The notes under the pieces: model-generated
What the model was told of the DNA's origin: nothing
Database searches by the model: none
Seen by the model: the letters and a program-made list of their open reading frames with translations, nothing else
NCBI RefSeq assembly: GCF_024211255.1
Contig: NZ_JAMLDY010000002.1
Span: 62,001 to 126,000 of the forward strand
DNA from: Sphingomonas liriopis
GTDB lineage: Bacteria; Pseudomonadota; Alphaproteobacteria; Sphingomonadales; Sphingomonadaceae
Reading direction: 5' to 3'
DNA: 64,000 nucleotides
Part shown: positions 20,983 to 31,028 of the stretch, piece by piece
How positions within the stretch are numbered: the first letter of the stretch is position 1
How the letters are laid out: every line of letters starts with the position of its first letter
Made by a program: the position numbers and the translations under genes

Positions 20983-23220
20983 ATGCACGCGGCCCCGACG
21001 CCCGATCCGACCGACACGACCCCGGCCAGCCGGCTGCGCATCACGCCTGCGGTGGAGCTGCTGGTCCTCGCGATTGCGATGGTGACCGTGCTGACGTCAT
21101 GGCGGTTGATCTCCGGCACCAAGGCGGAGGTCTCGCTGCTCAGTCCGGCGGTGGCCGCAACGCTGCTGATGGCGAACCTGTTATGGGCGGTGCTGCTCGT
21201 CGCGTTGCTGGGTCGCCGCATCGCGCTGCGCCGCGCGGCGCGGACGTCGCTCGTCGGCGGTGGTCGGCTGCATGTCCGGCTCGTCGCGACCTTCTCGCTG
21301 ATGGCCAGCGTGCCGATCATCCTGGCGGTCGTCGCCGCCTCGATCCTGTTCCAGTCGGGTATCCAGTTCTGGGGGTCGGAACGCGCGCGCGGCGCGTTCA
21401 ATGCGACCATCGCGTTGGCGAAACAGGGACAGGATCTCGTCGTCGAACGCTGGACGGGTGAGGCACGCGCCATGGCTGAGGACACCCGTCGTCTTTACCC
21501 GACGATCCCGCGCGATAATCGCGAGTTCAACAAATTCTTCCTGCAACAGACCTATAACCGGTCGCTCTATCAGGCGCTGCTGTTTCAGATCGTCGGCGGC
21601 AAGACGATCGAAGCGCTATACGGCTACGAGGTTCCGGCGCCCGATCTGTTCAAACAGCGGGTCTCCGGCCGCGTGCTGAACATGCTGACCGATAAGGATA
21701 GCTATACCAATTTCGACACGCGGATGATCTGGGTCGTCACGCCGATTGATCGATCGCGGGGCCTGTTTCTCTACGTCGCCACGCCCAACAACGTCGATTT
21801 TCTCAACAAGCAGAACCTCGCCGCGACGCAACAGCTTGCTGCCTATGACAGCCTACAGGCGCGCGCGCGCACGTTGCAGCTGCGCTTCAATCTTGCGCTG
21901 TTCGCGGTGGCGCTGCTGATCGTCGGGCTGGCGACATGGATCGCGTTGAAAGTCGCCGACTGGCTCGCCAATCCGGTTGGGGAGCTGGTGAGCGCCGCCG
22001 ACCGCGTCGCCGGCGGCGATCTGACCTCGCGCGTCGCGGTGCCGCGTTCGGCCGACGAGATCGGCATGCTTGCGCACGCGTTCAACCGCATGACCGAGCG
22101 GCTGGGCGAGCAGACCGGCGCGCTGGTCACCGCCAATGCCGCGGCGGAAAGCCGCCGCGCGCTGATCGAGGCGGTCATGGCGGGCGTATCGGCGGGCGTG
22201 GTGGCAACGGCGGTCGATGGCACGATCCGTATCGTCAATCGCTCGGCGACGGAACTGATCGGTGCCGGTGCCGACGGACTGGTCGGCCATCCGCTCGATC
22301 AGGTCGCGCCCGAACTCGCCGAGCTGGTCGCGAACGGCGATCGCGAGGCGATCGTGCAGATGGCGCGGCGTGGCGACGCGCGCACGCTCGCCGTCCGCAT
22401 CGCGCGTACCGATGCCGGCCCGATCCTGACCTTCGACGACATCACCCAGCAGCTGCTCGATCAGCGCCGTGCGGCCTGGTCCGACGTCGCGCGGCGGATC
22501 GCACACGAGATCAAGAACCCGCTTACCCCGATCCAGCTCGCCGCCGAACGCCTCCAGCGCCGCTACGGCAGCAAGATCGACCCCGCGGACACGACCTTCG
22601 CGCGCCTCACTGATACGATCGTCCGCCAGGTCGGCGACCTGCGCCGCATGGTCGACGAATTCTCCTCCTTCGCGCGGATGCCCAAACCCGTCTTCCGCGA
22701 GGAATCGCTTGTCGACATCGCGCGCCAGGCGCTGTTCCTGCACGAGGTCGCGCATCCCAACGTCCGCTTCGAACTCGACCACAGCTTTCCCGCGCCGATC
22801 CTCGTCTGCGACCGCCGCCAATTGGGACAGGCGTTCACGAACATCGTCAAGAATGCCGTCGAAGCCATTGAAAGCAAAGGCGACGAGAGCGGATCGGTGG
22901 TGATGCGTGTGCGTGAAGATGGCGAAGGTACGACCGTCGAGGTCGCCGACACCGGCGTCGGCCTGCCCCCAGACCGCGACCGCATCGTCGAGCCATACAT
23001 GACCACCCGCGCCCGTGGCACCGGCCTCGGCCTCGCCATCGTCAAGAAGATCGTCGAGGAACATCACGGGCTGATGACCTTCGCCGACCGCGACGGCGGG
23101 GGCACGGTCGTGCGCATGACCTTCGACGCCGCCGCCCTCGCCGCGCTCGACCAGGGCGCCGCCACCCCCGACGAAACCGGCACCGACCAGCTCGCCGCCC
23201 TCACACGCAATCGGAATTAA
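20983..23220 (+). CDS. ntrY: membrane sensor histidine kinase NtrY
   Basis: The transmembrane kinase of the NtrY-NtrX pair, which in alphaproteobacteria links nitrogen, redox and envelope signals. It has 745 residues from ATG 20983, chosen because GGAAG lies 7 bases before it; another ATG at 20941 lacks a ribosome binding site. Two N-terminal TM segments and a third near residue 110 precede an extracytoplasmic region; a further TM at about 300-320 leads to HAMP, then PAS (GTIRIVNRSATELIGAG), DHp (RRIAHEIKNPLTPIQLAAERL) and HATPase (NIVKNAVEAIE, GTGLGLAIVKKIVEEHHG). Codon use in the N-terminal part is less GC-biased than in neighbours. The ntrX start follows 3 bases later. Confidence 0.95.
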   Translation: MHAAPTPDPTDTTPASRLRITPAVELLVLAIAMVTVLTSWRLISGTKAEVSLLSPAVAATLLMANLLWAVLLVALLGRRIALRRAARTSLVGGGRLHVRLVATFSLMASVPIILAVVAASILFQSGIQFWGSERARGAFNATIALAKQGQDLVVERWTGEARAMAEDTRRLYPTIPRDNREFNKFFLQQTYNRSLYQALLFQIVGGKTIEALYGYEVPAPDLFKQRVSGRVLNMLTDKDSYTNFDTRMIWVVTPIDRSRGLFLYVATPNNVDFLNKQNLAATQQLAAYDSLQARARTLQLRFNLALFAVALLIVGLATWIALKVADWLANPVGELVSAADRVAGGDLTSRVAVPRSADEIGMLAHAFNRMTERLGEQTGALVTANAAAESRRALIEAVMAGVSAGVVATAVDGTIRIVNRSATELIGAGADGLVGHPLDQVAPELAELVANGDREAIVQMARRGDARTLAVRIARTDAGPILTFDDITQQLLDQRRAAWSDVARRIAHEIKNPLTPIQLAAERLQRRYGSKIDPADTTFARLTDTIVRQVGDLRRMVDEFSSFARMPKPVFREESLVDIARQALFLHEVAHPNVRFELDHSFPAPILVCDRRQLGQAFTNIVKNAVEAIESKGDESGSVVMRVREDGEGTTVEVADTGVGLPPDRDRIVEPYMTTRARGTGLGLAIVKKIVEEHHGLMTFADRDGGGTVVRMTFDAAALAALDQGAATPDETGTDQLAALTRNRN

Positions 23221-23223
23221 GTT

Positions 23224-24600
<1,377 letters not shown>

Positions 24601-24640
24601 TCGCTGGACGCGGGGGTGCATCGTTCATAGATGGAAGGTG

Positions 24641-24700
24641 CGCCCGACCCGGGCGCCATCCGACGCCGGGAAACGGCGCGATAGCGGGCGAACGGCCCGC
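24641..24700 (+). other. three consecutive hairpins in the hfq leader
   Basis: Hairpin 1: CGCCCG (24641-24646) with CGGGCG (24650-24655), loop ACC. Hairpin 2: CGCCG (24664-24668) with CGGCG (24674-24678), loop GGAAA. Hairpin 3: GCGGGC (24684-24689) with GCCCGC (24695-24700), loop GAACG. All stems are perfect. They occupy the 122-base ntrX-hfq gap, and the hfq ribosome binding site (AAAGG) lies just after the third. Hfq of E. coli represses its own translation through its leader, so a similar role is possible. Confidence 0.5.
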
Positions 24701-24722
24701 CAATAAGCGAAAGGCTCAATCC

Positions 24723-25208
24723 ATGGCCGAAAAGCAAGGCTCGCTACAGGACCTCTTCCTCAACGCTCTGCGTCGTTCCAAGACCCCGGTCACCATGTTC
24801 CTGGTGAAGGGCGTCAAGCTGCAAGGCATCGTCACCTGGTTCGACAATTTCTCGGTGCTGCTGCGCCGCGACGGCCAGTCGCAGCTGATCTACAAGCACG
24901 CCATTTCGACGATCATGCCCTCGGGTCCGATGGACATCGCCGCCTTGGTCGAATCGGTGGGAGAAGCGCAGCGCAAACAGCCGTTGCTGCAGGAGATTTT
25001 CCTCAACGCGGTGCGCAAATCCGAAGATTCGGTCACGATGTTCCTCATCAACGGCGTCATGCTGCAGGGCCAGATCGCCGGGTTCGACCTGTTCTGCATG
25101 CTGCTCCAGCGCGAGGGCATGGCGCAGCTCGTCTACAAGCACGCGGTGTCGACCATCCAGCCGGCGCGCGCGCTCAACCTCGCCGATGAGGGCGAGACGG
25201 ACGAATAA
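24723..25208 (+). CDS. hfq: Hfq with two tandem Sm domains in one chain
   Basis: RNA chaperone that pairs small RNAs with mRNAs. Ordinary Hfq has one Sm domain and 70-110 residues; this one has 161 and two. Domain 1 (about 4-70) contains [37 protein letters not shown] and [10 protein letters not shown]. Domain 2 (about 77-145) contains [37 protein letters not shown] and [10 protein letters not shown]. Both keep the Sm2 YKHA motif, Phe in the FD-x-F core and rim positive charges (RRSK versus RK), but domain 2 has Met for Lys in the G-K-LQG position. Three chains would make a pseudohexamer with alternating faces. Tandem Hfq has been noted in sphingomonads. hflX follows after 2 bases. Confidence 0.97.
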   Translation: MAEKQGSLQDLFLNALRRSKTPVTMFLVKGVKLQGIVTWFDNFSVLLRRDGQSQLIYKHAISTIMPSGPMDIAALVESVGEAQRKQPLLQEIFLNAVRKSEDSVTMFLINGVMLQGQIAGFDLFCMLLQREGMAQLVYKHAVSTIQPARALNLADEGETDE

Positions 25209-25210
25209 TC

Positions 25211-26497
25211 ATGACCACCGGTTTCGATCGCGATCGCGACGAATTCACCCGCGGCGGACGTGCGCTGATCGTCCTGCCCGATCAGGGTGACGCGCACCGC
25301 GACGCCGACGCGCGTCTGGGAGAGACCGCCGGCCTTGCCGCCGCGATCGGCCTCGTCGTCACCGACAAGGTCGCGGTGCGAGTGAGGGCGCCCAAGCCCG
25401 CGACGCTGATCGGCAGCGGCCAGGTCGAACAGCTGGCGGTCCAGGTACGACAGGACGAGGCGGACCTCGTGGTGTTCGACGCCAGCCTGACCCCGGTGCA
25501 GCAGCGCAATCTCGAAACCGCGCTCGAGGCCAAGGTCATCGATCGCACCGGCCTGATCCTCGAAATCTTCGGCGAGCGCGCCGCAACTGCCGAGGGGCGT
25601 TTGCAGGTCGAACTTGCCCATCTCGACTATCAGGCCGGGCGGCTGGTGCGCAGCTGGACCCACCTCGAACGCCAGCGCGGCGGCTTCGGCTTCCTCGGCG
25701 GTCCTGGTGAGACGCAGATCGAGGCCGACCGCCGGCTGATCCGCGACCGCATGGCGCGCCTGCGCCGCGAGCTCGAACAGGTCAGCCGCACCCGCGGGCT
25801 GCACCGCGACCGGCGCCAGCGTGCGCCTTGGCCGATCATTGCGCTGGTCGGTTATACCAATGCCGGCAAATCGACGCTGTTCAACCGGCTGACCGGTGCC
25901 GACGTCATGGCGGAAAACCTGCTCTTCGCGACGCTCGACCCGACGCTGCGTCAGATCGCGCTGCCGGGGATCGACAAGGCGATCCTGTCGGACACCGTCG
26001 GCTTCGTCTCGGACCTGCCGACGCAACTCGTCGCCGCGTTCAAGGCGACGCTGGAGGAGGTGGTGTCCGCCGACCTCCTCATCCACGTCCGCGACATCGC
26101 GCACCCCGATACCGAGGCGCAGCGCACCGACGTCGAGGCGGTGCTCGCCGAGATCGGCGTGTCCGAGATGACGCCGCGGTTCGAGGCGTGGAACAAGCTC
26201 GACCTGCTCGACCCCGAACGGCACGATGCGGTTGCGGCGGAGGCGGCGCGCCGCGACGACGTCGTCGCGATTTCGGCGCTGAGCGGCGAGGGCGTCGAGA
26301 CGATGATCGAGGAGGTCGCGGCCAAGCTGACCGCCGGCCATCGCCGCTACCGCATCACGCTGGAGGCCGGCGACGGCGCGGGCGCCGCGTGGCTGCACGC
26401 GCATGGCGAGGTGCTCGGGCAGAGCAGCGAGGGCCTCGAGACCTTTTACGAGGTCCGGCTGGCGGAACGCGACTACGAACGGTTCCTGCAACGCTGA
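25211..26497 (+). CDS. hflX: ribosome-associated GTPase HflX
   Basis: A GTPase that splits or rescues stalled 70S ribosomes, especially after heat or antibiotic stress. The 428-residue protein has the HflX N-terminal domain (GSGQVEQLAVQVR, VVFDASLTPVQQRNLE, DRTGLILEIFGERAATAEG), the linker GGPGETQIEADRRLIRDR, and a G domain from about residue 208: G1 VGYTNAGKSTLFNRL, G3 DTVGFVSDLP, G4 NKLD. It lies two bases after hfq, the arrangement seen across proteobacteria, and ends six bases before the convergent mazG. Confidence 0.97.
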   Translation: MTTGFDRDRDEFTRGGRALIVLPDQGDAHRDADARLGETAGLAAAIGLVVTDKVAVRVRAPKPATLIGSGQVEQLAVQVRQDEADLVVFDASLTPVQQRNLETALEAKVIDRTGLILEIFGERAATAEGRLQVELAHLDYQAGRLVRSWTHLERQRGGFGFLGGPGETQIEADRRLIRDRMARLRRELEQVSRTRGLHRDRRQRAPWPIIALVGYTNAGKSTLFNRLTGADVMAENLLFATLDPTLRQIALPGIDKAILSDTVGFVSDLPTQLVAAFKATLEEVVSADLLIHVRDIAHPDTEAQRTDVEAVLAEIGVSEMTPRFEAWNKLDLLDPERHDAVAAEAARRDDVVAISALSGEGVETMIEEVAAKLTAGHRRYRITLEAGDGAGAAWLHAHGEVLGQSSEGLETFYEVRLAERDYERFLQR

Positions 26498-26503
26498 GCC
26501 GGA

Positions 26504-27232
26504 TCAGCCGCGCTTCACCTGCTGCCAGAGTGCTTCCTTGTCATCCAGGCTGAGCGCGGCAAACCCATCGCCGGCCACCTGCTCCATCGCCCGGAAGCGC
26601 CGTTCGAACTTGGCGTTGCCGGCACGCAGCGCGGCCTCCGGGTCGATTCCAAGATGCCGTGCCCAGTTGACGACGGCGAACAGCAAATCGCCGACCTCTT
26701 CTTCCACCATATCGGCAGGAGCGTCGGTAACCTCTTCGATTTCCTCGATGACCTTGGCCTTGGAGCCATCGGCGTCGGGCCAGTCGAAGCCGACGCGTGC
26801 GGCGCGCTTCTGCAACTTCACCGCCCGCATCAGTGCCGGCAATCCCGCGGCGACTCCGGCGAGGGCGCTGGGGTCGTCCTTGCCGTGCCGTTCCGCGGCT
26901 TTCAGTTCCTCCCAGCCGGGACTGGCGGCGGCATCGCCGAAGATATGCGGGTGACGGCGTTCCATCTTGTCGCTGATCGCCGCGACGACGTCCGCCAGCG
27001 CGAAGGCACCGGCTTCCTCGGCAATGCGGCTGTGGAAGACGACCTGGAGCAGCAGGTCGCCGAGTTCGTCCTTTACATCGCCCGCATCGTCGCGCGCGAT
27101 CGCGTCGGCGACCTCATAGGCTTCCTCGATCGTATAGGGTACGATCGTCGCCCATGTCTGCGCGACGTCCCATTCGCAACCGTTCACCGGATCGCGCAGC
27201 CGCGCCATGATCGCGACCAGCCGTTCGATCAC
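26504..27232 (-). CDS. mazG: nucleoside triphosphate pyrophosphohydrolase MazG
   Basis: Hydrolyses NTPs and dNTPs to monophosphates, cleaning the pool of non-canonical nucleotides and affecting (p)ppGpp stress responses. The 242-residue double-domain protein starts from GTG 27232 with AGAGGGG upstream. The first domain has GCEWDVAQTWATIVPYTIEEAYEVADAI and DELGDLLLQVVFHS; the second has EEVGDLLFAVVNWARHLG, each with the E-x-x-D metal motif. It is the last gene of the minus-strand run beginning at dacA, with a 46-base AT-rich gap before it that could carry its own promoter. Confidence 0.95.
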   Translation of the reverse strand: MIERLVAIMARLRDPVNGCEWDVAQTWATIVPYTIEEAYEVADAIARDDAGDVKDELGDLLLQVVFHSRIAEEAGAFALADVVAAISDKMERRHPHIFGDAAASPGWEELKAAERHGKDDPSALAGVAAGLPALMRAVKLQKRAARVGFDWPDADGSKAKVIEEIEEVTDAPADMVEEEVGDLLFAVVNWARHLGIDPEAALRAGNAKFERRFRAMEQVAGDGFAALSLDDKEALWQQVKRG

Positions 27233-27255
27233 GCCGGCACCCCTCTCACATGCAC

Positions 27256-27290
27256 CATATCAAGATCGATAATATACATTATGTAAATTC
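27256..27290 (-). promoter_or_regulatory. AT-rich island before mazG, possible promoter
   Basis: About 35 bases around TATATTATCGATCTTGATAT (minus strand) are strongly AT-rich in an otherwise very GC-rich window, straddling the end of the protease gene. It includes -10-like TATTAT and TTGATA hexamers and the short inverted repeat ATAAT-GTAT-ATTAT. A single confident -35/-10 pair could not be assigned. Confidence 0.3.
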
Positions 27291-27896
27291 CTGATGGTGG
27301 TGTGGTTCGAGAATGAGCGTGTTTCCCTCCACCCGCCACGACTTCAGCTTGGACAGGAAATTCATGCCGAGCACGTCGGTATCGCCGAACGCCGGCGACA
27401 CCACGACGCCCAGATCGCGTGCGACGATGTCGCCCAGCCTCAGCTCGCGCACCGTCGCGGTCTGCGCGCTGATCTGACCGTTGGCGGTATTGAGGATCAT
27501 CGGAAAGATGCTCTTCTGCATATCGAGCGCCGCGGCCCGTGCGGTCGGTGTCGACAGCGCCGTCACCGTCGCGCCGCTGTCGACCAGCATCCGCCGCGTC
27601 ACGCCGTCCAGCGTCACGCGCGCCCAGAAATGCCCGTCCGCCGCCATGCGGATGCGCGTTTCCTTGCCGACGACATTCTGATCGTCGAGCTTGAGCAGGC
27701 TGGCGACGCGCTGGAGGTACGGATCGAACCGCTCGCGCTGGCTAACCACCATCACCAGCAGGCCGGCGATGATCGCCCAGCTTGCCAGCGACAGCAGCAC
27801 GCGCACGACCGGCACGCGCCGCGCGATCAGCGCCGACACCGGCAGGATGAGCAGCAGCAGATACAGGAGCGCGTGACCGCCCAGATCGATGTTCAT
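27279..27896 (-). CDS. membrane-anchored retropepsin-like aspartic protease (clan AA, TIGR02281-like)
   Basis: A 205-residue protein with two N-terminal TM segments (about 8-25 and 32-52) and one retropepsin-type domain. The catalytic motif is LVDSGATVTALS with Asp106-Ser-Gly-Ala. The C-terminal hydrophobic-hydrophobic-Gly element appears as TDVLGMNFLSKL, as in retroviral proteases. A single domain must dimerise to form an active site. Substrates of this bacterial family are poorly known. It overlaps the MBL hydrolase gene by four bases and precedes mazG. Confidence 0.85.
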   Translation of the reverse strand: MNIDLGGHALLYLLLLILPVSALIARRVPVVRVLLSLASWAIIAGLLVMVVSQRERFDPYLQRVASLLKLDDQNVVGKETRIRMAADGHFWARVTLDGVTRRMLVDSGATVTALSTPTARAAALDMQKSIFPMILNTANGQISAQTATVRELRLGDIVARDLGVVVSPAFGDTDVLGMNFLSKLKSWRVEGNTLILEPHHHQEFT

Positions 27897-28657
27897 GGAG
27901 CGAATTCGAGTCCGTCATAGCCAGGTTCGACGCCCGGCGGCAGCGCGGCGACCAGCGTCGCATAATCCATGCTATGATCCATGTGTATGAAGGCTGACCG
28001 GCGCGGTCGCAGCTCCTCGATCCAGCCGAGCACGGTTGGCACGTCCGGATGCGTCGGGTGCGGCGCATAGCGCAACGCATCGACGATCCACACGTCGAGA
28101 CCGGTGTAGAGCGTGCGCATCGCCGGGGTCAGCGCGTGGAAATCGGTCGCATAGCCGACGACCGCATCGCCGGCGGTGAAGCGCAAGCCGGCGGAAGTGA
28201 TGCTGCCATGCGGCTGGTCGACGACGTCGATCGTGATGCCGCCGATCGTCAGCCGGTCCGGCAAGGATGCGGCATCGATCGTCGGCGGATAGCCCTGCCG
28301 CCCGGCGAAGACATAGGTGAAGCGTTCGCGCAAGGCCTCCAGCGTCCGCGGCCTGGCATAGCCGCGTACCGGCCGCCCGAGCGCGTGGAAGATCTGGCGG
28401 ACGTCGTCGATGCCGTGGCAGTGATCGGCATGATCGTGCGTCCAGATGATCGCATCGACCGCCGCGACGTCGGCGGCGAGCAACTGCTCGCGCATGTCCG
28501 GGCCGGTGTCGATCAGCACCCGCGTGCCGTCATGCTCGACCAGCAGCGACGCGCGCGTGCGCCGGTTGCGCGGTTCCATAGGGTCGCACGCCCCCCAGTC
28601 GTTGCCGATCCGCGGCACCCCCGACGACGTGCCGGAGCCGAGGATGCGGATCTTCAT
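27893..28657 (-). CDS. MBL-fold metallo-hydrolase, PhnP-like
   Basis: A 254-residue metallo-beta-lactamase fold hydrolase starting MKIRILGSGTSSGVPRIG, the opening of the PhnP/phosphodiesterase-like group. Dinuclear metal ligands lie in WTHDHADHCHGIDD (H-x-H-x-D-H near residue 75), with further His in VVDQPHG and FIHMDHS. PhnP acts on cyclic phosphodiesters in phosphonate use; no other phn gene is nearby, so a general phosphodiesterase role is more likely. Overlaps tatD and the protease by four bases each, within the dacA-to-mazG run. Confidence 0.88.
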   Translation of the reverse strand: MKIRILGSGTSSGVPRIGNDWGACDPMEPRNRRTRASLLVEHDGTRVLIDTGPDMREQLLAADVAAVDAIIWTHDHADHCHGIDDVRQIFHALGRPVRGYARPRTLEALRERFTYVFAGRQGYPPTIDAASLPDRLTIGGITIDVVDQPHGSITSAGLRFTAGDAVVGYATDFHALTPAMRTLYTGLDVWIVDALRYAPHPTHPDVPTVLGWIEELRPRRSAFIHMDHSMDYATLVAALPPGVEPGYDGLEFAP

Positions 28658-29433
28658 TGCCGGGCCTTGTCGAACAATGTGAAGAAGTTATCCGCCGTTC
28701 TGGCCGCCAGTTCATCGATCGGCTCGTCGCGGAGCTTCGCGAGGAAGACGGCGGTATCGGCCACAAACGCCGGTTCACCTGGCTTGCCGCGGTTCGGCAC
28801 CGGGGCAAGAAACGGCGCGTCGGTTTCGATCAGAAGCCGCTCGATCGGCAGTCGTGCCGCGGTTTCCTGCAAATCACGCGCGTTCTTGAACGTGACGATC
28901 CCGGAAATCGAGATGTAGAAGCCCAGCGCCATGGCGGCATCCGCAAACGCGTCGCTCGCAGTGAAACAATGGATGACGCCCTTATAGGCCCCCTGCTCCA
29001 TTTCCTCGCGCAGGATCGCCAGCGTATCGTCCTCGGCATCGCGGGTATGGACGATCAGCGGCAGGCCGGTTTCGCGGCAGGCGGCGATATGCGTGCGGAA
29101 GCTCGCCTGCTGCCGGGCGCGGTCGGAATGGTCGTAATAATAATCGAGGCCCGATTCGCCGATGCCGACGACGCGCGGGTGGCTCGCGCGATCGACCAGC
29201 TTGGCCAGATCGACGTGTGGATGCTGGTCTGCCTCGTGCGGATGGATGCCGATCGAGGCCCAGACGTCGGGCTCGCGCTCGGCGGTGGCGACCACCGCGT
29301 CCCACTCGCTCTCGCGCGTCGAGATGTTGAGCATCGCGCCCACCCCCCTCGCCCTCGCGCGCGCCAGCACCTCGCCCTGCTGTTCGAAGACGCCCTTGTA
29401 ATTGAGGTGGCAGTGGCTGTCGGCGAACATCAC
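28654..29433 (-). CDS. tatD: TatD-family metal-dependent DNase
   Basis: A 3'-5' exonuclease-type TIM-barrel hydrolase of 259 residues. Metal ligands are DSHCHL (His7, His9), GIGESGLDYYYDHSD (Glu), LIVHTRDAEDD (His), GVIHCFTAS (His) and LIETDAPFLAP (Asp). Length is typical of TatD/YcfH. In bacteria the gene very often follows holB and metG as here. Overlaps metG and the MBL gene by four bases each. Confidence 0.94.
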   Translation of the reverse strand: MMFADSHCHLNYKGVFEQQGEVLARARARGVGAMLNISTRESEWDAVVATAEREPDVWASIGIHPHEADQHPHVDLAKLVDRASHPRVVGIGESGLDYYYDHSDRARQQASFRTHIAACRETGLPLIVHTRDAEDDTLAILREEMEQGAYKGVIHCFTASDAFADAAMALGFYISISGIVTFKNARDLQETAARLPIERLLIETDAPFLAPVPNRGKPGEPAFVADTAVFLAKLRDEPIDELAARTADNFFTLFDKARQ

Positions 29434-30986
29434 GCCTCCGCCACGGCAGGCATCTCGAGCCGCGGAAACACCGGCGACGGCGGTGCGATCACGAAGCCGG
29501 TGGCGGCATGGCGCGCGTACCAGCCGTCGTCGTCGACCGCGGCATGATCGCGCTCGGTCGCGCCGATCTGGTCGAGCACCTTGGCCGCCGAATCCGGCAC
29601 CACCGGCAGGATCGCGATCGCCAGCATGCGAATCGCGCGCACCAGCGTGCCGAGCACCGCATGCATCCGCTCAGGGTCGGTCTTGCGCAACGCCCACGGT
29701 GCCTGTGCATCGATATACTGGTTGCAGGCGAAGACGCCGCGCATCCACGCCTCGATCCCCTGGCTCAGCATCAGGTCGTCGAACGCGGTCGTGAGGCCAG
29801 CGCAGGCGACGACGACCTCTTCGATCAGCATCGCATCGGCGGGATCGCTGCGCCCGGCGTCCGGCAGCGCGCCGCCCAGATTCTTGGCGATGAACGACAA
29901 CGTCCGCTGCGCCAGATTGCCGAAGCTGTTGGCGAGTTCGGCATTGACCCGCGTCACGATCGCCTCGGCAGAATAGCTGCCGTCCTGCCCGAAGCTGACC
30001 TCGCGCAGCAGGAAGTAGCGCACCGCATCGACGCCGAACGCCTGCGTCAGCTCGTCGGGGCTGACGACGTTGCCGACCGATTTCGACATCTTTTCGCCCC
30101 GGTGCAGCACGAAGCCGTGCGCAAACACCTGTTTCGGCAATGCGAGGTTGGCCGACATCAGGAAGGCCGGCCAATAGACGGTGTGGAAGCGCGTGATATC
30201 CTTGCCGATCAGATGCAGATCGGCCGGCCAGAAGCGCCCCAGTTCCTCCGCGTTGTCGGGATAGCCGGCACCGGTCAGGTAATTGGTCAGCGCATCGACC
30301 CAGACGTACATGACGTGCCCGGGGCTGTCCGGCACCGGCACGCCCCAGTCGAAGCTGGTCCGCGATACCGACAGGTCGGACAACCCGCCCTCGACGAAGC
30401 GCATGACCTCGTTACGCCGCGCCTCGGGGCGGATGAAATCGGGGTTGGCGGCGTAAAGGTCGAGCAGCGGCTGCTGGTATTTCGACAGGCGGAAGAACCA
30501 CGTCTCCTCCGCGGTCCACTCGACCGGCGTTCCCTGCGGCGAGAGGCGTTGCCCCCCCTCCCCGTCGACCAGTTCCTTCTCGTCGTAGAAGGCCTCGTCG
30601 CGCACCGAATACCAGCCTTCGTAGCGGTCGAGGTACAGGTCGCCCTTGTCGCGCATCGCCTGCCAGATCGCCTGGCTGGCGGCATAATGGTCGGGCTCGA
30701 CGGTGCGGATAAAGCGATCGTACGAGATGTTGAGAGTATCAGCCATCGCGCTGAAATGTGACGACATTTCATCGGCGAAGGCACGCACTTCGACACCCTT
30801 GGCGCGCGCGGTCTGCGCCATCTTCAGCCCGTGCTCGTCGGTGCCGGTCTGGAAGCGGACGTCGCGCCCCGCCTGTCGCTGGAAACGCGCGATCGCATCG
30901 GCGGCGATCATCTCATAGGCATGGCCGATGTGCGGGCGCCCGTTCGGGTAGTGGATCGCGGTCGTGATATAATAAGGATCGGCCAT
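29430..30986 (-). CDS. metG: methionyl-tRNA synthetase
   Basis: Charges tRNA-Met. The 518-residue class-I enzyme has the HIGH motif as PHIGHAYEMI (residues 18-27) and KMSKS in GEKMSKSVGNVVSP near residue 298. The connective peptide region (LVDGEGGQRLSPQGTPVEW) lacks the four-cysteine zinc knuckle of the E. coli type, and there is no C-terminal dimerisation domain; this is the shorter type common in alphaproteobacteria. Located 42 bases after holB and overlapping tatD by four bases. Confidence 0.97.
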   Translation of the reverse strand: MADPYYITTAIHYPNGRPHIGHAYEMIAADAIARFQRQAGRDVRFQTGTDEHGLKMAQTARAKGVEVRAFADEMSSHFSAMADTLNISYDRFIRTVEPDHYAASQAIWQAMRDKGDLYLDRYEGWYSVRDEAFYDEKELVDGEGGQRLSPQGTPVEWTAEETWFFRLSKYQQPLLDLYAANPDFIRPEARRNEVMRFVEGGLSDLSVSRTSFDWGVPVPDSPGHVMYVWVDALTNYLTGAGYPDNAEELGRFWPADLHLIGKDITRFHTVYWPAFLMSANLALPKQVFAHGFVLHRGEKMSKSVGNVVSPDELTQAFGVDAVRYFLLREVSFGQDGSYSAEAIVTRVNAELANSFGNLAQRTLSFIAKNLGGALPDAGRSDPADAMLIEEVVVACAGLTTAFDDLMLSQGIEAWMRGVFACNQYIDAQAPWALRKTDPERMHAVLGTLVRAIRMLAIAILPVVPDSAAKVLDQIGATERDHAAVDDDGWYARHAATGFVIAPPSPVFPRLEMPAVAEA

Positions 30987-31028
30987 GGCGGGCGTTCTAG
31001 TCGTTTCCCCGCGCGAGGTGAAGCGGCG

